Below, one piece after another: positions 1 to 7,253 of a DNA stretch of 11,266 nucleotides (positions within the stretch are counted from its first letter, which is position 1; the number at the start of each line of letters is the position of its first letter). The stretch comes from Bacteroidota bacterium (lineage in GTDB: Bacteria > Bacteroidota > Bacteroidia > NS11-12g > UBA9320), in NCBI GenBank assembly GCA_003484585.1, contig DNBZ01000081.1, forward strand, positions 1-11,266. The letters run 5' to 3'. The notes under the pieces are model-generated. The model saw nothing but the letters and a program-made list of their open reading frames with translations, did no database searches and had not been told where the DNA came from. The position numbers and the translations under genes are program-made.

Positions 1-1
1 T

Positions 2-1168
2 TTTAGTGGCACTAATGTAGATGGCGATTCAGTGCATTTATATGAAAATCTAGATTTCGTAGGTATAGAAGCTACAGGTGCTAACTCAATAGATGCTTCT
101 TCTATGGAGCACTTTAATGCAGATGTATGGACACCAAACGCTACTATATTTAGAATAAAATTAGTTGACTTTGGTGCTGACAATGCTTTTGGTGGTGGAG
201 ACGATACTGAACACGAGTTAGTATTTGAAAATCCAATGATGGGATCTTGGGTAAATTATCATATAGATCTTGCAGACTTCACTAACCTTACTGGCAAAAC
301 GAGTATATCTCAAATTATTCTTTCAGCTGCTCCAGCAGGAAGTGCTAAAGTATATATAGATAATGTATTCTTTAGCAAAGAGCCTACAGAGTCAGTTCCT
401 ATGACTGCAGCCGCAGATCCTACTGCAAATGAAACAGATGTAGTCTCACTTTTTAGTGGGGTGTATACGGATGTTACAGTTAATACTTGGAGAACTGATT
501 GGTCTAATGCAACACTAGAAGATGTGCAAGTAGATGGGAATGAGGTTAAAAAATATACTATGTTAGATTTCGTAGGTATAGAAGCAACTGGCGACAACAG
601 CATAGACGCAAGCAACATGGAGCATATTACTTTTGATGCTTGGACGCCTAATGCTACCACTTATAGAATTAAGCTTGTAGATTTTGGTGCAGACAATGGC
701 TATGGCGGAGGAGATGATTCTGAGCACGAAATAGCTTTTGAAATGCCTGCTACAGAAACTTGGACTAATCATAAAATAGCACTTAATAGCTTCGTAAATC
801 TTACTAGCAAAGCAAACATATCTCAACTTATATTCTCTGCATTACCTACTGCTGAGGTTACGCTATACTTGGATAATGTATACTTCAGCAAGCCTGAAAG
901 TAATAATGTCAAGGAAGAAGTATTTAGTACTTTCAATGTATATCCTAACCCAGCTACAAGTACTTTAAACTTGGACATAGACGCAGCAACTGCGACTATC
1001 TCTAATTACTCGCTTGTAAACGTACAAGGACAAGTAGTTTTAAGTAACGATGTAAATAATACCTCTATCAATACTTCTATAGATGTAAGCAACTTGAGCA
1101 ACGGTGTATACTTCTTAAAATTAGATACTGATAAAGGAAGCTATACTCACAGAGTAATCGTACAATAA
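2..1168 (+). CDS. T9SS-exported protein with tandem carbohydrate-binding-like repeats (5' end outside window)
   Basis: The frame is open from the left edge, so the N-terminus, signal peptide and any catalytic domain lie outside; the GTG at 32 is an internal valine codon. Of the 388 visible residues, two homologous beta-rich units repeat about 171 residues apart: LDFVGIEATG occurs at nt 50 and nt 563, and each unit then has a WTPNAT strand, an acidic Gly-rich loop of the form VDFGADN-x-(F/Y)-GGGDD-x-EHE, and a closing VYIDNVFFSK or LYLDNVYFSK strand. A Pro/Thr/Ala-rich linker separates them. Residues 311-388 form a type A T9SS sorting domain starting FNVYPNP and ending in a basic, hydrophobic tail. 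Such units are known from flavobacterial glycan-degrading enzymes (for example GH16 laminarinases) and surface glycan-binding proteins. I infer an extracellular, possibly calcium-dependent, polysaccharide-binding role; the full architecture cannot be told from here. Confidence 0.85.
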   Translation, partial: FSGTNVDGDSVHLYENLDFVGIEATGANSIDASSMEHFNADVWTPNATIFRIKLVDFGADNAFGGGDDTEHELVFENPMMGSWVNYHIDLADFTNLTGKTSISQIILSAAPAGSAKVYIDNVFFSKEPTESVPMTAAADPTANETDVVSLFSGVYTDVTVNTWRTDWSNATLEDVQVDGNEVKKYTMLDFVGIEATGDNSIDASNMEHITFDAWTPNATTYRIKLVDFGADNGYGGGDDSEHEIAFEMPATETWTNHKIALNSFVNLTSKANISQLIFSALPTAEVTLYLDNVYFSKPESNNVKEEVFSTFNVYPNPATSTLNLDIDAATATISNYSLVNVQGQVVLSNDVNNTSINTSIDVSNLSNGVYFLKLDTDKGSYTHRVIVQ

Positions 1169-1184
1169 TTTATTCTAAAAGAAT

Positions 1185-1220
1185 AAAAAAGGGTTTCAGA
1201 AATCTGAAACCCTTTTTTTT
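1185..1220 (+). terminator. Rho-independent terminator
   Basis: A perfect 9-bp stem, GGGTTTCAG/CTGAAACCC (1191-1199 with 1204-1212), with a 4-base loop is followed by eight T (1213-1220). An A tract at 1185-1190 extends the stem and could make it work in both directions. It begins 16 bp after the stop of the first secreted-protein gene and ends only 27 bp before the next start codon. Confidence 0.93.
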
Positions 1221-1247
1221 ATACAAATAATTAAAACTGAAACTCAT

Positions 1248-2048
1248 ATGAAAAAATTACAATTATTAACAATAGCTTTACTCCTAAGCGGTATCACATT
1301 TGCTCAAAATGTTCCTATAGATTTCGAGTCTGGAGGAAATGGAGCTGACTGGACTTGGACTACTTTTGAGAATACAGATAACCCACCAGTAGAGATTATT
1401 GAAAACCCCTTCAAAATAGGTATCAATACTAGTAATACCATTGCTAAATTTACAGCTAGAGTAGATGGTAATCCGTGGGCTGGCTGTGAGTCAATGCACG
1501 GAAGTGATATAGGCGATTATAAAATTGAATCAACTAACTCTACCATTACTATTATGGTTTACAAATCTGTAAAAAGCGATGTAGGAATAAAATTGGTAAC
1601 TTCTTCTGGTTGGTCTAAAGGTGAGCTTAAAGTAGCTAACACTAAGATTAATGAATGGGAGGAACTAAAGTTCGATTTCTCTACTGTTGATCATGAGAAT
1701 ATGACTTACGATCAGATGGTGATCTTTATGGATTTCAATGCACGAAGCGAGGAAACCGTAAATTACTTTGATAATCTAACTATAGGCGGTAGAACAGCCA
1801 ACTTAGAAAAAATTATTGGAAGTACTTTTAACGTTTATCCAAATCCAACAAATGGAGTAATCAATGTAACTAGTAATCTAGGAAGTAGCATATCTAAACT
1901 TACACTTTCTCAAATAGATGGAACTATAGTTTTAGAACAGACAGAGACTATCGACAAAATGGACGTTTCTGCACTTGCTCAAGGTGTGTATCTGTTACAA
2001 GCTCATACAGCTAAAGGTATTATTACTAGAAAAATAACAATTCAATAA
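1248..2048 (+). CDS. Secreted T9SS cargo protein, beta-sandwich glycan-binding-like domain
   Basis: The 266-residue protein begins with a clear Sec signal peptide (KK, a hydrophobic core to about residue 17, likely cleavage ITFA|Q at 19/20). Residues about 22-180 form one beta-rich, Trp- and Gly-rich domain (IDFESGGNGADWTWTTFEN near its start, NYFDNLTIGG at its end) of the kind seen as accessory modules or lone binding proteins in flavobacterial polysaccharide-use loci. Residues 194-266 form a type A T9SS sorting domain that starts with the same STFNVYPNP string as the protein upstream. No glycosidase catalytic motif is visible, so I infer a binding role; laminarin or another beta-glucan is a guess. 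The ATG is placed directly before the signal peptide. The leader is A-rich with no Shine-Dalgarno sequence, and no TAnnTTTG box is visible between the terminator and the start. Confidence 0.85.
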   Translation: MKKLQLLTIALLLSGITFAQNVPIDFESGGNGADWTWTTFENTDNPPVEIIENPFKIGINTSNTIAKFTARVDGNPWAGCESMHGSDIGDYKIESTNSTITIMVYKSVKSDVGIKLVTSSGWSKGELKVANTKINEWEELKFDFSTVDHENMTYDQMVIFMDFNARSEETVNYFDNLTIGGRTANLEKIIGSTFNVYPNPTNGVINVTSNLGSSISKLTLSQIDGTIVLEQTETIDKMDVSALAQGVYLLQAHTAKGIITRKITIQ

Positions 2049-2072
2049 GACAAGATAAATTCTAATATTCAT

Positions 2073-2106
2073 AAAAAATGCTCTTGGTTTCCAAGGGCAT
2101 TTTTTT
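2073..2106. terminator. Bidirectional terminator between convergent genes
   Basis: Stem TGCTCTTGG/CCAAGGGCA (2079-2087 with 2091-2099, one G-T pair), loop TTT, flanked by AAAAAA (2073-2078) and seven T (2100-2106). The symmetry gives a U tract on either transcript. It ends the plus-strand secreted-protein gene, and its T tract overlaps the stop codon of the convergent queA-like gene (2105-2107). Confidence 0.9.
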
Positions 2107-3277
2107 ATTGCAAAAAAAGCAAGCTACTATCTCCGTAGCTCAAAAATCGAAAATAATTCTGCAATGCTTCTGTATAAATAGCCTTCCAGCTATCTCCTAC
2201 TACACTCGCTATTAGCATTAGTAATGTGCTCTCCGGCAAATGAAAGTTAGTAATAAGTGCAGTTACGCTGCGGGGCACATAATGTGGCAAAATCATAATC
2301 TCAGTACTTGCCTGCAGTGTTACTATACCTGTAGTTTTCATGTATGTTTTAATGTGCTCCATGGACTCTTCATAAGACAAAGCAGACGTAACTTCATACG
2401 GCTCCATTTTAGTCACTAACAGGCCGTTTTTATTATTTGCAAATTGTACTCCTAGCCAGTATAGACTCTCTAGAACACGAAGCGAGGTAGTGCCCACTGC
2501 TACTCGTACATTATTGTTTATTATTTGATTTAAGGAATGTAGCGTTACCTCAAAATACTCTCGGTGCATTTCGTGATCTTCTACATTGTCAGCTTTCACC
2601 GGTAAAAATGTACCTGCTCCTACGTGAAGTGTAAGCTCCGAGGTCTCTATACCTTTTTGGCTCATAGAATCAAAAACAGCTGGAGTAAAATGCAATCCCG
2701 CAGTAGGTGCTGCTACAGAGCCCGCATTTTTCGCAAATACAGTTTGGTACGTCAATGCATCGTTAGCTTCTGTAGCCCTATTAAGATAAGGCGGCAAGGG
2801 CAGTTCGCCTATACTATCCAATAGGTCCGTAAATGATTCTTTGCTAGACCACGAAAGCTCAACTATTCTCTCCCCTCTATCTATCAGCATAGCACTAATA
2901 GTCTCGGGGTTATTAGACAAATGTATTACCTCGTTGTCTTTCCATTTCTTTGAGTTCCCTATAATACACTTCCATGTGCAAGTGCTTGTACTATTAAAAG
3001 ACTCCTCATAACTAGCTGGAATATAGGGCTCTAGTAACAGGATCTCAATAGTGGCACCGCTTACTCTCTTAAAATAAAGTCGTGCAGGAATCACCTTAGC
3101 ATTATTCATTACCACTAAGCTATTAGCCGGCAAATATTCCTTTATATTCTTGAAGCTATCATATTCACTCTTGCCATCTCTATAGACCAACAGTCTAGAG
3201 TCATCTCTATTGCTCAGAGGATACTTAGCTATATTAGCTTCAGGAAGATCGAAGTTAAAGTCAGATTTTTTTATCAT
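2105..3277 (-). CDS. queA: QueA-like S-adenosylmethionine:tRNA ribosyltransferase-isomerase, long Bacteroidota type
   Basis: QueA transfers and isomerises the ribosyl group of S-adenosylmethionine onto preQ1 at tRNA position 34, the penultimate step of queuosine synthesis. Family signatures seen in order: SDFNFDLPE-x-x-IAKYP (5-19), a KVIPARL strand, AAPTAGLHFTP, VGAGTFLPV followed by HEMHREYFEV, GTTSLRVLES, NFHLPESTLLMLI and the C-terminal FLSYGDSSLL. At 390 residues it is some 40 longer than typical QueA (about 350). It carries the Cys-Thr-Trp-Lys-Cys segment and KKWK motif I associate with a second, longer paralogue common in Bacteroidota, so its exact substrate is less certain than the family. 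The usual Asn-Asp-Thr before KVIPARL is here Asn-Asn-Ala. The ATG directly abuts the dprA stop (0 bp), implying co-transcription and translational coupling. Confidence 0.88.
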   Translation of the reverse strand: MIKKSDFNFDLPEANIAKYPLSNRDDSRLLVYRDGKSEYDSFKNIKEYLPANSLVVMNNAKVIPARLYFKRVSGATIEILLLEPYIPASYEESFNSTSTCTWKCIIGNSKKWKDNEVIHLSNNPETISAMLIDRGERIVELSWSSKESFTDLLDSIGELPLPPYLNRATEANDALTYQTVFAKNAGSVAAPTAGLHFTPAVFDSMSQKGIETSELTLHVGAGTFLPVKADNVEDHEMHREYFEVTLHSLNQIINNNVRVAVGTTSLRVLESLYWLGVQFANNKNGLLVTKMEPYEVTSALSYEESMEHIKTYMKTTGIVTLQASTEIMILPHYVPRSVTALITNFHLPESTLLMLIASVVGDSWKAIYTEALQNYFRFLSYGDSSLLFLQ

Positions 3278-4378
3278 TTAGTATATTGTCTGATACCTTT
3301 TACCAGGCAAGGTAGTTATGCAATTTTTCATCTCTAGTTCTAGTAAGGTCATAGCTAGCATACTTGATGTAAACCCAGAATTGGCCATCAGCTGGTCTAT
3401 ACCCATCTCTTTATTATCTCGTATTAAATCCACTAGTATTTGCTCATTATCTGTTAGTTCTATAAGTAGTTGCTTCTGAGTATTCCTTTCTAATTTCACA
3501 TCCCAGTTGAGTAATTTTACTAGATCATTTACATTTTCTATTAGATTAGCCCTGTGGCTTTTGATTAGATAATTGCACCCTGCAGAATATTTTTCTCCTA
3601 AAGCTCCTGGCACTGCTAGCACATCTCTATTATATTGATTTGCAAGTTCTGCGGTAATGAGAGAGCCGCCACTAGCTGCAGACTCCACTACTATCACCGC
3701 GTCTACCATACCTGCTACTATTCTATTTCTCATAGGGAAATGCTCCCTATCTGGATTGGTGCCCGAGGTATATTCTGAGATTACTGCACCATTATTAGCT
3801 ATCATTTCGGTAGCAATGTTAGAATGCATGGCAGGATATATTCTATCCATTCCGTGAGCCACCACACCAAAAGTATCTAACCCGTTTTTAAGGCATTGCT
3901 TATGTGCCCATATATCTACACCGTACGCCAGTCCACTTACTACCGTAGGATTATAGGGCACTAGATCTTCTACGAGTTGATTTATAAACTGTTTACCATA
4001 CTCTGTCATTTTCCGAGTACCCACTATGGCTATGCATTTCTCTGGCGATAGATTTACATTCCCCTTTTTGTATAGCAGAATAGGGCAATCTGGTACATTT
4101 CTAAGTCTCACCGGATACTTCTTGTCTAGAAAAAGCAGAGGCACGATGCCATTTCGTTCTATAAACGCCACCTCTTTCTCTGCTGCCGAAAAATCATTGA
4201 ATCCTTTGATATTATTTGCCAAAATAGAACCTACACCAGGCACTTTTTTAAGAAACGTTGTAGATTTTTGGAACACAGCCTCCACTCCACCACAATAACC
4301 TATTAGGTTTTTGGCAAGTACACTACCTATCCCGGGAATCTTAGTGAGAGCTATCTGATAGACTATATCTTTATCCAC
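3278..4378 (-). CDS. dprA: DNA-processing protein DprA (Smf)
   Basis: DprA binds incoming single-stranded DNA in the cytoplasm and loads RecA during natural transformation; it is also kept in many species not known to be competent. The 366 residues show two N-terminal helix-hairpin-helix motifs (IPGIG at 14-18 and VPGVG at 46-50), a Rossmann-like DprA core (GTRKMTEYG at 120-128, SGLAYGVD at 148-155, FPMRNRI at 214-220, ASGGSLITAELA about 235-246, VPG at 256-258) and a C-terminal winged-helix region (about 303-366) ending in an LPGKRY segment. Length and order match complete DprA. The start is GTG: an in-frame stop lies 9 bp upstream, and no ATG precedes the first helix-hairpin-helix. There is no Shine-Dalgarno sequence. 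It lies 43 bp downstream of the plug-protein gene without a terminator and abuts the queA-like gene, suggesting a three-gene operon. Confidence 0.95.
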   Translation of the reverse strand: MDKDIVYQIALTKIPGIGSVLAKNLIGYCGGVEAVFQKSTTFLKKVPGVGSILANNIKGFNDFSAAEKEVAFIERNGIVPLLFLDKKYPVRLRNVPDCPILLYKKGNVNLSPEKCIAIVGTRKMTEYGKQFINQLVEDLVPYNPTVVSGLAYGVDIWAHKQCLKNGLDTFGVVAHGMDRIYPAMHSNIATEMIANNGAVISEYTSGTNPDREHFPMRNRIVAGMVDAVIVVESAASGGSLITAELANQYNRDVLAVPGALGEKYSAGCNYLIKSHRANLIENVNDLVKLLNWDVKLERNTQKQLLIELTDNEQILVDLIRDNKEMGIDQLMANSGFTSSMLAMTLLELEMKNCITTLPGKRYQTIY

Positions 4379-4421
4379 GCTTGGTTAGCGAAAATATACT
4401 TACCAATGAGAAAACAATATA

Positions 4422-5693
4422 TTATTTATCATTTAACGTATTTGAATTTCTATTGAGAGCTCCTATGAGTTCATCATATCCATAAAATACGTTTTTGTGA
4501 TAGACCAAGATAGTATAATCATTTTCTGTTTCTTGATGATTTCCCTCGGTAAAAGTATAGTCAATGTTTCCGTCTTTATCTTTGAGTACGTAGTGATAGT
4601 TATAGTAACTCTGCTTAAGCAGAGCAGACACTCCGTACATTTCATAATCCGGCCAATACTTCATTCTAAACTCATCTTTGAGCTGCCAGTCTGTTAATTC
4701 CCCGTACACATACACATCACCAAATTCTGCTATATTCTTGCTCTTGAGATAAAAATGTATCATCGCATAGTCTCCATCCTCTACTATGTCTATTCCATCT
4801 GCGTTTACTATATCTCTCTTGCCATTATAATCTAGCCATCGCAGATAGCCTAAGTGATAGCGTGTTTCGTCAGGCTTTAGCACTGCATTTTGCACGCTGT
4901 CTGTGTACTTTTTCACTACTTGACTACTAAATGTGCGTAGTGATCTAATATCGAAAAAGCGAAACTCATTGGTGCCTGGGAACAGGTTTTTGTCTTCATA
5001 ATTAAAGGACAGCTCATTACTATTTACAAAGAGGGGCTTCAGATTATATATGGCATTATTCCAACTATTATTCTGAAGTATAGTCACATTTACATCTAAG
5101 AAAGGATTAGGTATCTGAAATCCTTCATAATCTACCGTGAAATCTATTTCTTGGTGGGTATATCGAAACTCTGCATTAGTAGCACTTTTTATACTCGCCT
5201 CTATCTTAGTCTGATTATCTAGCACCATAAACCTCCTCGTAAGCACTAAGTCTGTCTCATCAAAATTTCGGAATACTTTCAGTATATAGTTGCCAGATTT
5301 GGAAAGTCCCATACCTGCTGTAGGAAAATTAAGAGCATAGTGAGTATACTTTTGGTAGGTATTGGTAGAGAAGGAAATAGATGTAATCTCGCCCATTAAA
5401 TTACCGGAGATATACTCCATCTGCTGCAGATCAGAGGCTTCCCAGTTTCTATTGCAATGCACAAAAGTATAATTGAAAAACTCACTGTTGGTAGAGAACA
5501 AATCAAAAGAAAGCTTGAGTCTATCTCCTGAGTTAAGTGAAATCACAGGTGATGGATCATATATACTTAAGTCTTTTTGAAGCAAGACCGTTTTCACCTT
5601 AGGGCTGTAGTTAGTATTGTCATATACTGTTTTTTGAGCAAAGGTGGCTGCGAAAGCCAAACAGCATATAAGAGTAAATATTTTCCGAATCAT
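4422..5693 (-). CDS. Type IX secretion system plug-family protein (DUF5103)
   Basis: The 423-residue protein has a Sec signal peptide (MIRK, hydrophobic core, likely cleavage ATFA|Q at 19/20) and the all-beta, Asn- and aromatic-rich sequence of the DUF5103 family, widespread in Bacteroidota. Recognisable parts are the N-terminal YDNTNYSPKVKTVLL, SGDRLKLSFD, a FVHCNRNWE segment, an FPMAG-like FPTAGMGLSKSGNY turn, the NPFLDVNVTI segment and, near the end, a YVYGELTDW domain resembling a carbohydrate-binding or early-set fold. In Flavobacterium johnsoniae a member of this family (Plug) was found closing the periplasmic mouth of the SprA translocon when no cargo shuttle is bound. I infer the same periplasmic role. 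The length is normal for the family. A TAnnTTTG box lies 14 bp upstream of the ATG, so this gene probably heads the plug-dprA-queA unit. Confidence 0.88.
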   Translation of the reverse strand: MIRKIFTLICCLAFAATFAQKTVYDNTNYSPKVKTVLLQKDLSIYDPSPVISLNSGDRLKLSFDLFSTNSEFFNYTFVHCNRNWEASDLQQMEYISGNLMGEITSISFSTNTYQKYTHYALNFPTAGMGLSKSGNYILKVFRNFDETDLVLTRRFMVLDNQTKIEASIKSATNAEFRYTHQEIDFTVDYEGFQIPNPFLDVNVTILQNNSWNNAIYNLKPLFVNSNELSFNYEDKNLFPGTNEFRFFDIRSLRTFSSQVVKKYTDSVQNAVLKPDETRYHLGYLRWLDYNGKRDIVNADGIDIVEDGDYAMIHFYLKSKNIAEFGDVYVYGELTDWQLKDEFRMKYWPDYEMYGVSALLKQSYYNYHYVLKDKDGNIDYTFTEGNHQETENDYTILVYHKNVFYGYDELIGALNRNSNTLNDK

Positions 5694-5707
5694 CCGTATG
5701 TATAGAT

Positions 5708-5715
5708 CAAATTTA
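5708..5715 (-). promoter_or_regulatory. Bacteroidota-type -7 promoter box of the plug-protein operon
   Basis: The minus strand reads TAAATTTG, a perfect match to the Bacteroidota -7 consensus TAnnTTTG, and lies in the 87-bp gap 14 bp before the plug-protein ATG. A -33 TTG at the usual distance is not evident, so the match rests on the -7 box and its position. It predicts a very short 5' leader. Confidence 0.55.
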
Positions 5716-5780
5716 AGGCCAAAATAAACCTACTTATTCATAAAACTAAAATATCACATAAAAAGTATGTTTGGAAATAG

Positions 5781-6536
5781 CTACTTCCTTTTAGCTAAGT
5801 CCCAAATCTTGTCCATTTCGGCCAAGGTCATTTCTTCCATTATCTTACCATTATCCTTAGCATACTGCTCTATGGTTTCAAATCTATATTTGAATTTTTT
5901 GTTTGTTTTCTCTAGAGCATCGTCCGGATTTATTTTGAGCCATCTAGCATAGTTTACCAAGCTAAAAAGCAAGTCCCCAAACTCCTCTTCTTTTTCTATG
6001 CCTTCAGCTTCTTTAAACTCTTGCAGCTCTTCATCCACCTTGTCCCATACATCATCTTTGCTAGGCCAGTCAAAACCCACTTGAGCTGCCTTATCTTGCA
6101 TTCGCATAGCTTTCACTAGACTAGGCATAGAATTAGGCACACCACCTAGTACAGACTTATTTCCTCCCTCTTTCAGCTTTAGCTGCTCCCAGTTTTGCTT
6201 TACTTCTTCTTCATCTTTCACCTCTACATCTGCATAGATATGCGGGTGCCTGTATACCAATTTATCACACACGGAGTGCAGCACATCTGATACATCAAAC
6301 TGTCCTTTCTCATCTCCTAATTTAGAGTAAAAGACTAGATGCAAAAAGAGATCTCCTAGCTCCTTTTTTATCTCTTCGCTATCATTATTTAATATAGCGT
6401 CACTTAGTTCATAAGTTTCTTCTATAGTGAGATGGCGAAGAGTTTCGTTGGTTTGTTTTTTATCCCACGGGCATTGTTCTCTTAGCTCATCCATAATGGT
6501 GAGCAATCTGCCAAAGGCCTCTAAACGCTTGTCCAT
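5781..6536 (-). CDS. mazG: Nucleoside triphosphate pyrophosphohydrolase MazG
   Basis: MazG hydrolyses (d)NTPs, including damaged nucleotides, to monophosphate and pyrophosphate in the cytoplasm; in E. coli it also affects ppGpp level. The 251-residue protein has the usual two all-alpha MazG domains. The first has LREQCPWDKKQT (18-29) and the metal-binding EExxE...ExxD set (E39, E40, E43, E59, D62). The second has a parallel set in VDEELQEF and EEEFGDLL (E169, E170, E173, E185, D188). YRHPHIY (95-101) and WEQLKLKE (116-123) are typical MazG strings. Length is normal. Its ATG directly abuts the response-regulator stop codon (0 bp), so it should be transcribed with the two-component system. The short AT-rich region after its TAG has no convincing terminator. 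Confidence 0.96.
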   Translation of the reverse strand: MDKRLEAFGRLLTIMDELREQCPWDKKQTNETLRHLTIEETYELSDAILNNDSEEIKKELGDLFLHLVFYSKLGDEKGQFDVSDVLHSVCDKLVYRHPHIYADVEVKDEEEVKQNWEQLKLKEGGNKSVLGGVPNSMPSLVKAMRMQDKAAQVGFDWPSKDDVWDKVDEELQEFKEAEGIEKEEEFGDLLFSLVNYARWLKINPDDALEKTNKKFKYRFETIEQYAKDNGKIMEEMTLAEMDKIWDLAKRK

Positions 6537-7247
6537 TTACAAGATATTATTGGACTTCATAAGTCCTACAAAAACTTCTTTATAGTTTTTACCTATGGGT
6601 ATTTTCACATCATTTACTTCGCACATAGATGTAGAAAATGACTGCACTAGTTTTCTATTTACTATGAATGAGCGATGTACTCTAGTAAACATGTCTTCTG
6701 GCAGTTTTTTCTCCATATTCTTCATAGTCTGTAGAGTCACTATTTTTTTATCAGCTAAGAAAATCTTAACATAATCTGCAAAAGCCTCTACATAATAGAT
6801 ATCACTATAAGCCAATTTTATAAGTTTTTGATTCGCCTTTACGAAGATATAATCACTCTCCAAATCAGTTTCGGCTACATCTGCATTTTGCTTTATTTTA
6901 TAATACTCCTTTGCCTTTTCTACTCCTTTTTCGAATCTATCATACGCTATAGGTTTTAGTAGATAGTCAATAGCATCTAGCTCAAAACCTTCTACAGCAT
7001 AGTCTGGATAGGCAGTGGTAAAGATGAAAAGCGGTTTCTTTTCTAGTGATTTTACAAAACTAAGCCCACTGATTTCTGGCATATTAATGTCCAAAAACAT
7101 GAGATCTACTTTGTGCGTTTTGAGCACTTCACTTGCTTCTGCAGCATTATTACATCTAGCTACTAAGCTAAGTTCTGGATGCTTATTTACATAAGCTTCT
7201 ATAATGTCTAATGCTAATGGTTCGTCGTCTACTGCTATACAATTCAT
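6537..7247 (-). CDS. LytTR-family response regulator
   Basis: This cytoplasmic transcription regulator (236 residues) has a receiver domain (1-118) with the acidic pocket D7/D8, phospho-acceptor D53 in FLDINMPEISG, the Thr/Ala switch region FTTAY (76-80) and K98 in LLKPI. A LytTR DNA-binding domain (about 132-230) follows, containing FVKANQKLIKL, IYYVEAFADYVKI and the signature FTRVHRSFIVN (187-197). All conserved residues are present, so it should be phosphorylated by the kinase encoded 6 bp upstream. LytTR regulators bind direct repeats upstream of targets; its targets cannot be read from this window. The ATG is taken at the conserved MNCIAVDDEP start. The adjacent mazG is either a passenger or part of the regulated output. 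Confidence 0.95.
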   Translation of the reverse strand: MNCIAVDDEPLALDIIEAYVNKHPELSLVARCNNAAEASEVLKTHKVDLMFLDINMPEISGLSFVKSLEKKPLFIFTTAYPDYAVEGFELDAIDYLLKPIAYDRFEKGVEKAKEYYKIKQNADVAETDLESDYIFVKANQKLIKLAYSDIYYVEAFADYVKIFLADKKIVTLQTMKNMEKKLPEDMFTRVHRSFIVNRKLVQSFSTSMCEVNDVKIPIGKNYKEVFVGLMKSNNIL

Positions 7248-7253
7248 ATTCTT

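Noticed and set aside
32..34. GTG as the start of the first gene.
   Set aside because: The frame is open upstream to the edge and homology to the second unit continues across it; there is also no signal peptide after it.
2..60. A 21-residue deletion in the first repeat unit, suggested by FSG occurring both at nt 2 and nt 452.
   Set aside because: The visible residues TFSGTNVDGDSVHLYEN line up without a gap with TLEDVQVDGNEVKKYTM of the second unit, so the early FSG is coincidental and the first unit is only cut by the window edge.
310..826. Minus-strand reading frames inside the first secreted-protein gene.
   Set aside because: They lie antisense to a well-supported repeat domain, resemble no known family and have no promoter-like box.
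4379..4421. Terminator or promoter between the plug-protein gene and dprA.
   Set aside because: No stem-loop with a T run and no TAnnTTTG on the minus strand is present in these 43 bp.
5773..5788. Imperfect palindrome GGAAATAGCTACTTCC at the end of mazG as a terminator.
   Set aside because: The arms mismatch, there is no U tract and it covers the stop codon; chance is sufficient.
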